A stretch of 64,000 bases of DNA, taken from contig JBCBYO010000009.1 in NCBI GenBank assembly GCA_039815825.1, forward strand, positions 1 to 64,000, given 5' to 3'. The number at the start of each line of letters is the position of its first letter. Position 1 is the first letter of the stretch. Position numbers and translations under genes: made by a program. The notes below the pieces were generated by a model, which had not been told where the DNA came from, did not search any database, and saw only the letters and a program-made list of their open reading frames with translations. This document shows positions 1 through 8,151 of this stretch, in pieces. This DNA is from JBCBDX01 sp039815825 (GTDB lineage Bacteria > Pseudomonadota > Alphaproteobacteria > Rhizobiales > Rhizobiaceae).

Positions 1-201
1 GTGGAGCTTTGCCCAAAAGAATTCAATGGCCTCATTTATTTGCTTTCCACAAGCAACACACACTAACGGCGGCCGGAATAGGGTTTTTCCCCACTCTTCT
101 GAACAGTGGATGTTTCAATCTTCAAATATGCACAAGGGGAAAACAAATCATCTTCCCCACACAATAATGAGGCCATTGAATTCTTTTGGGCAAAGCTCCA
201 C
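1..201. repeat. Perfect 36-bp inverted repeat flanking a 129-base loop; possible origin-proximal segment
   Basis: Bases 1-36 are the exact reverse complement of bases 166-201, and the left arm may extend beyond the window edge. The loop holds DnaA-box-like words: 43-51 (CTTTCCACA) and 126-134 (ATATGCACA) each match 8 of 9 positions of TTWTNCACA, and 153-161 and 204-212 match 7 of 9. A small inner hairpin pairs 91-95 with 105-109. There is no coding potential I trust. In alphaproteobacteria the maf-aroE-coaE-dnaQ block commonly sits next to the chromosomal origin, so an origin role is possible but is inference. A long transcriptional hairpin or a mobile-element scar would also fit. Confidence 0.6.
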
Positions 202-250
202 ACCGATTCACAGACCCGGAATATTAATGGGCATGGAGTGAAATTAAGAC

Positions 251-844
251 GTGACTCTCATACTTGCATCAACGAGCCCTTTTCGCCGAATGATTCTCGA
301 AAATGCCGGCCTGACCTTCAACGCAGTTGCTGCCGATATTGACGAAAGGGCAGCTGAAAAGCCATTGCTCGAAACTGGAGCAGACGCCGAAGACATTGCT
401 TCCCTCCTGGCGGAAGCCAAAGCATTGGATGTTTCGAGCCGTCACCCTGGCGCCATTGTCATCGGCGGAGACCAAACATTATCGATGGATGGTGAGATTT
501 TTCACAAAGCCGCTAATTTTGACGAAGCACGCCGCCGACTCATCGATATGTCAGGGAAAACCCACCAGTTAAATTCCGCCCTGTGTCTGGTGCGTGATGG
601 TCAGACCCTATGGCGACACATGACTGTGGTGAATATGAAAATGCGAGATTACTCGCCTGCTTTTGTGGGGCGCTATCTTGCACAAGCTGGCGACCAAGTG
701 CTGAAAAGCGTCGGGATTTACCAAATAGAGGGGCTTGGCATTCAGCTACTTGAACGCATGGATGGCGATTATTTTTCCATCATAGGCCTGCCGCTCCTGC
801 CTCTGTTGCAAGAGTTAAGACGGTTGGAGGCTATCGATGGATAA
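251..844 (+). CDS. maf: Maf-family nucleotide pyrophosphatase (YceF-like)
   Basis: Maf proteins hydrolyse non-canonical or modified nucleoside triphosphates to monophosphates in the cytosol. The product is 197 residues, the usual family length, and starts at a GTG. The N-terminal substrate-loop motif STSPFRR (residues 7-13) is the YceF variant, whose E. coli member prefers 7-methyl-GTP, rather than the SGSPRR form of YhdE. The catalytic-region motif GGDQTL lies at residues 72-77. Its end overlaps aroE by 8 bases, which suggests co-translation. It is the first gene of the maf-aroE-coaE row. Substrate preference is inferred only from the motif. Confidence 0.9.
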   Translation: MTLILASTSPFRRMILENAGLTFNAVAADIDERAAEKPLLETGADAEDIASLLAEAKALDVSSRHPGAIVIGGDQTLSMDGEIFHKAANFDEARRRLIDMSGKTHQLNSALCLVRDGQTLWRHMTVVNMKMRDYSPAFVGRYLAQAGDQVLKSVGIYQIEGLGIQLLERMDGDYFSIIGLPLLPLLQELRRLEAIDG

Positions 845-1667
845 ACCCCTGCGCGCTTGTGTCATTGGTCATCCCATCGTCCACTCAAGGTCGCCGCTCA
901 TCCACGGGCACTGGTTGGAGCAATATGGCATTAAAGGCGCCTATGAGAAATTAGACGTGGCGCCGGCAATACTTGCGGATTTCCTCAGCGAAATCCGATT
1001 AGGAAGTTGGCTTGGTTGTAACGTAACTATCCCGCATAAACAGGCCGTCATGACCCTCGTGGATAGTGTTGCAGATGAGGCAAGAAAAATCGGTGCCGCC
1101 AACACGCTTTGGCTCGAAGACGGAAAGCTAAAAGCCACCAATACAGATGCTTATGGGTTTGCTGCCAACATGGACGATTTCGCGCCCGATTGGCGTGAAG
1201 CGCAAACATGTCTCATCATTGGTGCAGGTGGTGCCGCGAGGGCCGTTGTGCACGCCTGTAAAGAGGCCGGCATAAGCGATGTAACCATCACGAATCGCAC
1301 GACAGAACGGGCCGATGAACTGGCAAGTGAGTTTAGCGTTCATTCGGTTCAATTGATCGAAGCGCTACAAAATCTTGATCTTTATCAGGTGATTATCAAC
1401 ACCACTTCAGCCGGTATGGGCGACATCCCACCCTTGCCGATTAACTTTAAGAGCGCGCGATCTGGTACGATCGCTGCTGACATTGTGTATGCACCACTTA
1501 ACACGCAGTTTCTTCTCGATGCACGAACTCACGGCCTTCGGACGGTAGATGGCCTTGGCATGCTTTTGCATCAGGCCGTTCCCGGATTTGAAAAATGGTT
1601 TGGCCAGCGGCCCGTTGTTGATACGTCGTTGCGTCGATTGATCCTTGATGATCTCGGTGAACCCTGA
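837..1667 (+). CDS. aroE: Shikimate dehydrogenase
   Basis: AroE reduces 3-dehydroshikimate to shikimate with NADPH in aromatic amino acid synthesis. The 276-residue product has the shikimate-binding SRSPLIH segment (17-23), NVTIPHK with the catalytic lysine at 68, NTD with the catalytic aspartate at 104, and the nucleotide-binding glycine loop GAGGAARA at 129-136. Length and domain order are normal. It overlaps maf by 8 bases, and its stop shares a base with the coaE start in a TGATG junction, so the three genes probably form one transcript. Confidence 0.96.
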   Translation: MDKPLRACVIGHPIVHSRSPLIHGHWLEQYGIKGAYEKLDVAPAILADFLSEIRLGSWLGCNVTIPHKQAVMTLVDSVADEARKIGAANTLWLEDGKLKATNTDAYGFAANMDDFAPDWREAQTCLIIGAGGAARAVVHACKEAGISDVTITNRTTERADELASEFSVHSVQLIEALQNLDLYQVIINTTSAGMGDIPPLPINFKSARSGTIAADIVYAPLNTQFLLDARTHGLRTVDGLGMLLHQAVPGFEKWFGQRPVVDTSLRRLILDDLGEP

Positions 1668-2263
1668 TGATTACCCTTGGTTTGACAGGCTCCATTGGGA
1701 TGGGAAAGTCAACAACTGCCAATTTCTTCAAAGAAGCAGGTGTACCGGTCCATGATGCGGACGCGACAGTGCACGCGCTCTATGAAGGCGAAGCGGTTCC
1801 ACTTGTTGCTGAACGATTTCCGTCGGCGATTGTTGACGGCAAAGTGGACCGTAGCATTTTGGGTTCGCTAGTGGTTGGAAACAAAGCCGCACTACGGGAA
1901 TTGGAAGCGATCGTTCATCCGTTGGTCCGCAACCGAGAGGAAATGTTCCTAGAAAAGGCCCAAGCTAGTGGCGCGCCTCTGGTCCTATTGGACATACCGC
2001 TGCTTTTTGAAACCGGCGCAGATAAACGCGTCGATAAGGTATTGGTCGTAACCGCGCCGGAAAGTGTTCAAAGGCAACGTGTGCTCTCACGGCCAGGCAT
2101 GACGGAGGAACGCCTTAATACCATTTTGGCCAAACAAATGCCGGACGAACAAAAACGCGCGAAAGCCGATTTCATCATCGACACTTCGCTTGGCCTCCAA
2201 CATGCGCGAAATGCGGTAGTTGAGGTTATTCGGGAACTCAAAGACGCCCACCAAAGCAGTTGA
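1667..2263 (+). CDS. coaE: Dephospho-CoA kinase
   Basis: CoaE phosphorylates the 3'-hydroxyl of dephospho-CoA in the last step of CoA synthesis. The 198-residue protein opens with the P-loop GLTGSIGMGKST (residues 5-16). It has the typical ILDIPLLFE-like acceptor segment, here LLDIPLLFETG, followed by a lid region. The start codon overlaps the aroE stop by one base. The upstream pantothenate kinase gene of the same pathway (coaA) also lies in this window near 16 kb. Nothing unusual is seen. Confidence 0.95.
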   Translation: MITLGLTGSIGMGKSTTANFFKEAGVPVHDADATVHALYEGEAVPLVAERFPSAIVDGKVDRSILGSLVVGNKAALRELEAIVHPLVRNREEMFLEKAQASGAPLVLLDIPLLFETGADKRVDKVLVVTAPESVQRQRVLSRPGMTEERLNTILAKQMPDEQKRAKADFIIDTSLGLQHARNAVVEVIRELKDAHQSS

Positions 2264-2315
2264 TGGTCCATCAATACGCTTGGCAATTAGTGCCCTTAAA
2301 TGGCAGATTTAAACC

Positions 2316-3026
2316 ATGCGTGAGATCATTTTTGACACTGAAACCACGGGTCTTGATAACCGTGAAGACCGTATCATCGAAATTGGTGCAGTGGAGTTGG
2401 AAAACCGTTTTATTACCGGTCGCAACTTTCATGTCTTTATTAATCCACAAGGGCGCCAGGTTCACCCCGATGCGCTCAATGTGCACGGCATCTCAAATGA
2501 GATGCTTGAGGACAAACCAACATTCCCGCAAGTCATCGACGAATGGTACGCCTTTATAGGTGATGCCAAGTTGGTTGCGCATAATGCCAATTTCGACGTC
2601 GGTTTTTTCAATGCTGAATTTGAGCGGGTTGGCTTTCCAAAAATCGACCCGGACCGGGTTATCGACTCGCTAGCCTTGGCGAGACGCCGTCACCCGATGG
2701 GTCCCAACTCACTGGATGCACTTTGCAAGCGGTATGGCGTCGATAATTCCAAGCGTGACAAACACGGCGCCTTACTTGATAGCGAACTTTTGGCTGATGT
2801 GTATATCGAGCTGGTTGGAGGCAAACAGGCAACGCTCGTGCTCGATAGCGCTGCAACAGCCGGCGGTGCCAGTAATTCGGACGAAGGCGCGGGCACAATT
2901 GCTTTACCGCAGCGTCCGGCACCACTTTCACCGCGCATTTCAGAAAATGAAAAAGCCGCTCACGCCGAAATGGTGGAACGGCTAGGAAGCGATGCCATTT
3001 GGAAAAAAATGGCAGCCAATCAATAA
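2316..3026 (+). CDS. dnaQ: DNA polymerase III epsilon subunit (3'-5' proofreading exonuclease)
   Basis: This is the proofreading subunit of the replicative polymerase. All DEDDh exonuclease residues are visible: D7 and E9 in the DTET motif, D94 in HNANFDVGF, H150 and D155 in HGALLDSE. The protein is 236 residues, with a C-terminal tail after about residue 175 that would contact the alpha subunit. A variable, acid- and Pro-rich linker (about residues 185-205) precedes the last helix. It lies 52 bases after coaE and converges on secB, with only three bases between their stop codons. Consistent with an origin-proximal housekeeping block. Confidence 0.95.
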   Translation: MREIIFDTETTGLDNREDRIIEIGAVELENRFITGRNFHVFINPQGRQVHPDALNVHGISNEMLEDKPTFPQVIDEWYAFIGDAKLVAHNANFDVGFFNAEFERVGFPKIDPDRVIDSLALARRRHPMGPNSLDALCKRYGVDNSKRDKHGALLDSELLADVYIELVGGKQATLVLDSAATAGGASNSDEGAGTIALPQRPAPLSPRISENEKAAHAEMVERLGSDAIWKKMAANQ

Positions 3027-3029
3027 ATA

Positions 3030-3530
3030 CTAGTTAGCGACTTTTTGCTTTGCCTGTTCTTCGGCCATGCGCTGTTGGAACATGCGAGCAAAGTCGATGG
3101 GGTCGATCATCAACGGCGGGAAGCCACCATTGCGCGTGCATTCTGCCACAATCTGGCGAGCAAACGGGAACAGCATGCGTGGGCATTCGACGAAAACGAC
3201 AGGAAGAACATGTTCCTGCGGGAAGCCAGCGACACGAAATACGCCGCCATAAACCAATTCCACGTTAAACAACACGGTCTCATCGTCTTTGGCTTCTGCG
3301 GTCAGCGTCAAGACTACATCATAGTCGTTTTCCGCAAGCGGATTTGCATTGACGTTGACGTTAATGTTGATCGCCGGCGCCTTTTCACGAGGGCGCAATG
3401 ATAATGGCGCGCCGGGGCTTTCAAACGACAAGTCTTTTACATACTGCGTAAGAATGCTCAGCTGCTGTTGCCCGTTACCTTGGGCCGCCGCAGGCTTTTC
3501 TTCGGGCTTTGTTGTTGGTTCCTTGGCCAT
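3030..3530 (-). CDS. secB: Protein-export chaperone SecB
   Basis: SecB keeps preproteins unfolded in the cytosol and delivers them to SecA. The 166-residue product has the standard fold signals: LSILTQYVKDLSFESP near residues 24-39, a glycine/valine-rich beta strand ending GGVFRV, the PFARQIVAE segment and the conserved GGFPPLMIDPIDF helix start. The N-terminal Lys/Pro/Gln-rich tail is typical of alphaproteobacterial SecB. It is convergent with dnaQ and lies 99 bases downstream of fxsA on the same strand. Confidence 0.95.
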   Translation of the reverse strand: MAKEPTTKPEEKPAAAQGNGQQQLSILTQYVKDLSFESPGAPLSLRPREKAPAININVNVNANPLAENDYDVVLTLTAEAKDDETVLFNVELVYGGVFRVAGFPQEHVLPVVFVECPRMLFPFARQIVAECTRNGGFPPLMIDPIDFARMFQQRMAEEQAKQKVAN

Positions 3531-3629
3531 TCATTTTGCCTATGAGATTGGTGTTTCGTGTTAATTTTGTTGGGCTGCGCCTACCACGCGATTTGTGGCA
3601 TAACAAGCGTAGCGAAACCTATGCCGGTT

Positions 3630-4115
3630 CTACTTTTTGTTTTCATGCCATGGTGAGGAAGGATCCGGCGCGCGTTCAAATTCGTCCTGCTCAAGATCTA
3701 TTGTTTCACTATTACTGTACGGCGATTGATGTTGTGAACCGGCGGCATTGACGACTTTTATTCGGTTCTTCAAAAACGCCCAGCCAAAGTCACGAAAAGC
3801 AGGCACAAAGAGCAGGAAACCCAAGCTGTCAGTGATAAATCCTGGCGTGAGCAACAGCACGCCGGCGACCAGGATCATGACACCGTGGACCAGCTCTCGA
3901 GCTGGAACCCTGTTTTGGCCCATTTCTGCTTGTATGCGGGTAAAAAGACCAAATCCCTGCCACCGAAGCAATATCGAGCCAAGGATTGCAGTGGCAAGGA
4001 TCATCAAAAGCGTCAAAACGACGCCAATTTGACCACCAATGACAATGAACGCTCCGATCTCCAAAAGCGGGATAGCCAGGAGAAAAAACGGGATCAAACT
4101 AAATGGCATCGGCAT
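3630..4115 (-). CDS. fxsA: FxsA family inner-membrane protein
   Basis: FxsA is a cytoplasmic-membrane protein first noted for sparing E. coli from F-factor exclusion of phage T7; its cell function is unclear. The 161-residue product has three or four hydrophobic segments in the first 110 residues, including the conserved stretch around PLLEIGAFIVIGGQIG and the second repeat LLTPGFITDSLGFLL. A charged Ser/Pro/Glu-rich tail follows. A ribosome-binding site (AAGGA) stands just ahead of the ATG. Divergent from the Tim44-like gene and followed by secB, an order common in Rhizobiales. Confidence 0.88.
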   Translation of the reverse strand: MPMPFSLIPFFLLAIPLLEIGAFIVIGGQIGVVLTLLMILATAILGSILLRWQGFGLFTRIQAEMGQNRVPARELVHGVMILVAGVLLLTPGFITDSLGFLLFVPAFRDFGWAFLKNRIKVVNAAGSQHQSPYSNSETIDLEQDEFERAPDPSSPWHENKK

Positions 4116-4219
4116 GTTTCCTTTTTCCCAATATAGGAATGAAACGTCAGTGTTTGAATGATGACCATTGACGTTCTATATTCGACCGACAACGACACAA
4201 AACCGGACAACGCAATATC

Positions 4220-4912
4220 ATGGACTCATCGAATATCGTCACCCTCATATTCATGGCGGCCGCCGTTTTTGTGTTTCTCCAGTTACGCAGTGTTTTGGGC
4301 AAGCGCACCGGGCATGAGCGCCCGCCGATGGATTTTCCCGGTCAGAGCGATGATCAACCAACTGAAACAGAAGGTGATGATAACGTCATTACGCTGCCAT
4401 CGCGTGATGGCGCTGATCAGTACCGGGAAATCGACCGTATCGCCAAGGCCGGTACTGCGGTGAACAAACAGCTGCGCGCTATCAAGGACGCGGCCCCTGC
4501 CTTCAGCCCCAAAGAGTTTTTGTCCGGTGCGACTATGGCCTACGAAATGATTGTCATGGCCTTTGCAGATGGTGACCGAAAAACACTGCAAAATCTTTTG
4601 TCAAAAGAGGTTTATGACGGTTTTGCCGAAGCCCTTACCGAGCGAGAAAAAGCAGGTGAGTCCGTCCAGACCAATTTCGTTGGTATCGAGAAGATGGAAA
4701 TCGTTGGTGCGGAATTGCGTGACAATAGCGCGCATGTAACCGTCTCAGTGATTTCTCAGCTGATCTCCGCCACCAAAGACGGTGATGGTAAGATCATCGA
4801 TGGTGACCCTAATGAGGTTGCTGAAGTGCGCGACGAATGGACTTTTGGCAAAGACATTCGCGATCGTGACCCGAACTGGAAGTTGATCAGCACCGAACCG
4901 GAAAACGCTTAA
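4220..4912 (+). CDS. Tim44-like domain membrane protein
   Basis: The product is 230 residues: one N-terminal membrane segment (about residues 6-22), a charged linker, then a Tim44-like NTF2-fold domain from about residue 80 to the end. Bacterial Tim44 homologues (TimA in Caulobacter) face the cytoplasm from the inner membrane. Relationship to mitochondrial import machinery is by fold; the bacterial role is not settled. The hallmark region FSPKEFLSGATMAYEMIVMAF and the terminal WKLISTE are present. It is followed by mltA after 29 bases, so the two may be co-transcribed. Confidence 0.85.
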   Translation: MDSSNIVTLIFMAAAVFVFLQLRSVLGKRTGHERPPMDFPGQSDDQPTETEGDDNVITLPSRDGADQYREIDRIAKAGTAVNKQLRAIKDAAPAFSPKEFLSGATMAYEMIVMAFADGDRKTLQNLLSKEVYDGFAEALTEREKAGESVQTNFVGIEKMEIVGAELRDNSAHVTVSVISQLISATKDGDGKIIDGDPNEVAEVRDEWTFGKDIRDRDPNWKLISTEPENA

Positions 4913-4941
4913 TTCTGCAGTTCAAGCAGTGAGCGGCGGCT

Positions 4942-6054
4942 GTGGGAAGTCAGAGAGCCACAATTGTTGATTTTGGCGACATCCCCGATTGGGTGGACGA
5001 CGATCATGACGCGGCGCTGGCAGCATTCGTTCGTCATCGCCTGAAACCAGCAAACGAAATCTACAATCGGGCCCCAAAAGGGTGTGACCCTGAAGCACTG
5101 ATGCAATTGGTGCACGACGCGACGGCTGTGGCTCCCGGCTTTTCGCGTGATTTCTTTGAACAAAACTTTGTACCGGTAAGATTGGCGCGAGAAAACGGCG
5201 ATGGCGCCAATGAAAGACCGATTGTTACGGCTTTCTTTGAGCCCGAATATCAGGCCTCACGCATCCGATCGGACAAGTTTAATATTCCCATCTATGCGCG
5301 ACCGAAAAACCTGGTGGCGCGCAAAGACGCGCCGTCAGGCGCGGTACCCGATGATTTTCGTTTCGCATGGCGAAATCAGGATGGAAGTTACGGTATGGCG
5401 CCGGATCGTGCAGCGATCGATCAGGGTGCGCTGACTGACAAGGCAGAGGTTTTGGCTTGGCTGGAAGACCCCATCGATTCATTCTTCATGCATGTCCAGG
5501 GCGCAGCACGGTTGGATCTCACCGATGGAACTCAGATGCGCGTGTCTTACGCGGCCAAGACCGGACATCCGTTTACAGCAATCGGTGGCGTTTTGGTTAA
5601 ACGGGGCGCCATTCCGTTAGAGAGTGTTTCTATGCAGTCCATCTCGGCTTGGCTTCGTGCTAATCCTGATGAGAGCGAGGCGCTAATGCATGAAAATCGC
5701 TCATATATCTTTTTCAAAGAGACGCCGCTGGGCGAAGCGCCGCTTGGGCCCATAGCCGCAGCAAAAATACAACTCACAGCACAACGCTCGTTGGCGGTCG
5801 ATATGCGTTACCATACATTTGCAACGCCAATTTTTGTGCAAGCTGACAAAGTTAATGATGCGCCCTTCGCAAAGCTGATGATAGCACAAGAGACTGGCAC
5901 CGCGATAAAAGGCCCATCGCGTGGAGATTTGTTTGTGGGAACAGGACGTGAGGCGGGTGAGGCGGCTGGTGGCGTTTTATCTCCGGCTACTTTTTTTGTG
6001 CTTTGTCCCAAGACCGGATACCAAACCTATCTCGAAAAGTGGTTGGGCACGTGA
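4942..6054 (+). CDS. mltA: Membrane-bound lytic murein transglycosylase A
   Basis: MltA-type enzymes cleave the glycan strands of peptidoglycan, forming 1,6-anhydro ends. The 370-residue product has the MltA beta-barrel segment with TAFFEPEYQASR-type and YAAKTGHPFTAIGG sequences, and the 3D-domain C-terminus with MRYHTFATPIF, a GSP-type turn and DLFVGTGREAGEAAG, which carries the catalytic aspartate region. Start is GTG; no ATG gives a plausible N-terminus. I see no obvious signal peptide from this start, which is usual for rhizobial annotations of this family. The Smr gene start overlaps its stop (GTGA). Confidence 0.88.
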   Translation: MGSQRATIVDFGDIPDWVDDDHDAALAAFVRHRLKPANEIYNRAPKGCDPEALMQLVHDATAVAPGFSRDFFEQNFVPVRLARENGDGANERPIVTAFFEPEYQASRIRSDKFNIPIYARPKNLVARKDAPSGAVPDDFRFAWRNQDGSYGMAPDRAAIDQGALTDKAEVLAWLEDPIDSFFMHVQGAARLDLTDGTQMRVSYAAKTGHPFTAIGGVLVKRGAIPLESVSMQSISAWLRANPDESEALMHENRSYIFFKETPLGEAPLGPIAAAKIQLTAQRSLAVDMRYHTFATPIFVQADKVNDAPFAKLMIAQETGTAIKGPSRGDLFVGTGREAGEAAGGVLSPATFFVLCPKTGYQTYLEKWLGT

Positions 6055-6704
6055 AGAAACGCAGCGCAAAATCGCCAGGACTAAATGCAGATGACCGCCA
6101 TATTTGGCGACGGGTGACGCGGACGGTTTCGCCTTTAAAGAAACGAGACAAAGCAGAGACGTCGAGCGGCGGGGATGAAGAAGATGCTTGGCTAAGCTGG
6201 GTCGAAGAACAGGGTATGGTCGACCGACCATTGTCCGAACCAGTGCCAAGTGTAGCGCCGACCCTCACGACCAATTCTGATACGGAAAGACCGAAAGCAA
6301 AACCGCCAGCCGTAAGTGCTGCAACCGAGAAGCGGGCATCTTCAACCGCTAAAAAGCAAATCTTTGAAATTGAGCGACCTACGCATCGAAAACTGGCCAA
6401 AGGCCGATTGCCAATCGATGCCCGCCTGGATCTACACCATCAAACGCAGAACCAGGCGCATCAATCACTTCAAAAGTTTCTAGCAAATAGCTACCGTTTA
6501 GGACATCGGCACGTACTGGTTATCACTGGAAAGGGTCGAAGTGTGAATTCACAAGGTGTCCTTAAGAAGATGCTTCCAATCTGGGTCTCAACGCATCCGA
6601 TCAACATGTTTGTCAGTGGCATACGCCATGCAAGCCGTGATCATGGCGGCGAAGGTGCATGGTATATAAGATTGAAACGCAAGCAGCCGGGAACGCGATC
6701 ATGA
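6051..6704 (+). CDS. Smr domain protein
   Basis: Smr domains are small nucleases or nucleic-acid binding modules related to the MutS2 C-terminus. I place the start at the GTG of the GTGA overlap with mltA, giving 217 residues; a longer in-frame ATG at 6003 lies deep inside mltA. The first 110 residues are basic and low in complexity. The Smr domain starts near residue 115 with ARLDLHHQTQNQAHQSLQKF, contains the VITGKGR motif, and ends in HGGEGAWYIRLKR. It overlaps the next gene by four bases (ATGA). Confidence 0.85.
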   Translation: MKKRSAKSPGLNADDRHIWRRVTRTVSPLKKRDKAETSSGGDEEDAWLSWVEEQGMVDRPLSEPVPSVAPTLTTNSDTERPKAKPPAVSAATEKRASSTAKKQIFEIERPTHRKLAKGRLPIDARLDLHHQTQNQAHQSLQKFLANSYRLGHRHVLVITGKGRSVNSQGVLKKMLPIWVSTHPINMFVSGIRHASRDHGGEGAWYIRLKRKQPGTRS

Positions 6705-7111
6705 CCCCTTTCGGCCGTCGCGTGCGGGAATTGCGGATAGAGCGTGGCGTAACACAAAAGGAAATGGCCAAAGCGCTCGGGATCACAGCTGCGTATTTGT
6801 CAGCGCTTGAGCACGGTAAACGGGGTACGCCGCGTTGGATGTTAGTTCAGCAAATCATCAGCTATTTCGGGATTATTTGGGATGAAGCCGATGAGCTGGA
6901 AAGTTTGGCCATGTTGTCTGCGCCCAAAGTAACCGTCGATACGTCGGGTTTGTCGCCCACAGCAACGGAACTGAGCAATCTTTTGGCCAGTGGTATCAGC
7001 CACTTTTCAGAGGAGCAATTGTCTGACTTGCGGGACCGGGTTCAAGCTGCGATTCGCAACGCCGAAGAGAAGCCTAGAGTAAGTCGCGCAGCTCGCTTTC
7101 CCGGTCATTGA
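6701..7111 (+). CDS. Xre-family helix-turn-helix regulator
   Basis: A 136-residue cytosolic DNA-binding protein. The HTH_3 domain spans about residues 5-62; the recognition helices are in TQKEMAKALGITAAYLSALE. The C-terminal half is mostly helical and unrecognised. The ATGA overlap with the Smr stop decides the start; a longer frame from 6659 would sit inside the Smr gene. Its last 38 bases overlap the convergent DUF1402 gene end. Smr-Xre pairs at this place are common in rhizobial genomes; the regulated target is unknown. Confidence 0.83.
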   Translation: MTPFGRRVRELRIERGVTQKEMAKALGITAAYLSALEHGKRGTPRWMLVQQIISYFGIIWDEADELESLAMLSAPKVTVDTSGLSPTATELSNLLASGISHFSEEQLSDLRDRVQAAIRNAEEKPRVSRAARFPGH

Positions 7112-8054
7112 TGAGCCAACCATAGTAATTGACTTGCGGCTGTCTTTTCACACGGCGGTTTTTGTTCTTGGCTGCTAGCGCTGCGGCGCGCGCGCGAGGA
7201 TTGCCCACATTGTAGAGTGTTGCTGTGATGCCAGGATTGTCTGAAATATCAAAGCCTGCAATTTCCTTATAGGCCTCTATGGAACTAACAATTGCCGCTG
7301 CGATATACGGCAACGTTGTTCTCGGCTCCATGATGGTGCCGTAAATCCGCCTCCCGTCACTAGCCTTTAATCTTCGTCCGCCGATTGTGTCTACGACACG
7401 ATCTGTCATCTTCAACGCAGTCAACGGATTTAGCTGGCCCAATCCAAAAGTCTGCCCGGCAAAAAAAGGTTGAAAAAATACCGCACTGAAGCGGTCATTT
7501 GGGTAGGCAATATCCTCCACGACTTGCCCACGAAACTCTTCTTCCCACACTTCTTCGCGACAGATCCAAAGGGATTCGCTGTCGGTGTAACCCTCGCAAT
7601 CGGAGAATTGTTCGCGCTCTACAAAGTCGAGAACTTTTTCGCCCTTGTACTTAAAATCAATATCACGCTTGAGGTAGTTCGCGGCTTTGATGACATAACT
7701 CTGAGCCCGGTCCATGACATCAACATTGTATGTGTGTTCACCAACGATGGCGCCAATAATGTGGACAGGGTCTATGTCAAAATCTTCGGCGACCGATTTG
7801 ATTTGTCTAATCAGCCGTTCGTCTTTGGCCAAAAAAGCCAAAGCGCGTTCATATTTGCTGTCGAACGTGCCGTTGGTTTGACGCGTGCGCCGCTTTGATG
7901 CGTTTGGGATCTCAGGTTGTTCTTTGATGCTGTTGCCTGGCTCGACGATGATCAGGTCAGTTGCGCGCGATGGCGGAACCACAAACAAGGCGCATATTAT
8001 CACGCCTGCCAAAAGGCGTATCTTTCCACCAAATTTTGACGATTTTGTCGCCAC
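7074..8054 (-). CDS. DUF1402 family exported protein
   Basis: A 326-residue protein with a signal peptide (hydrophobic core about residues 12-28, Ala-Thr after it). The body matches the DUF1402 family, which is confined largely to Rhizobiales and has a lysozyme-like look: VHIIGAIVGEHTYNVDVMDR, FGLGQLNPLTALKM and TATLYNVGNP resemble segments of lytic transglycosylases, including the Glu after GAIVG. Enzyme activity is inference only. Convergent with the Xre gene with a 38-base coding overlap, and about 97 bases downstream of hslU on the same strand. Confidence 0.82.
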   Translation of the reverse strand: MATKSSKFGGKIRLLAGVIICALFVVPPSRATDLIIVEPGNSIKEQPEIPNASKRRTRQTNGTFDSKYERALAFLAKDERLIRQIKSVAEDFDIDPVHIIGAIVGEHTYNVDVMDRAQSYVIKAANYLKRDIDFKYKGEKVLDFVEREQFSDCEGYTDSESLWICREEVWEEEFRGQVVEDIAYPNDRFSAVFFQPFFAGQTFGLGQLNPLTALKMTDRVVDTIGGRRLKASDGRRIYGTIMEPRTTLPYIAAAIVSSIEAYKEIAGFDISDNPGITATLYNVGNPRARAAALAAKNKNRRVKRQPQVNYYGWLINDRESELRDLL

Positions 8055-8151
8055 GTTTTTTGCGCCTTTGTTAGATCCCCATGTGTGACTATGACAGCGA
8101 ACGAGACATGTCGATAGGCTAAAACATCACCAATTTGTGCAAGACTATACG

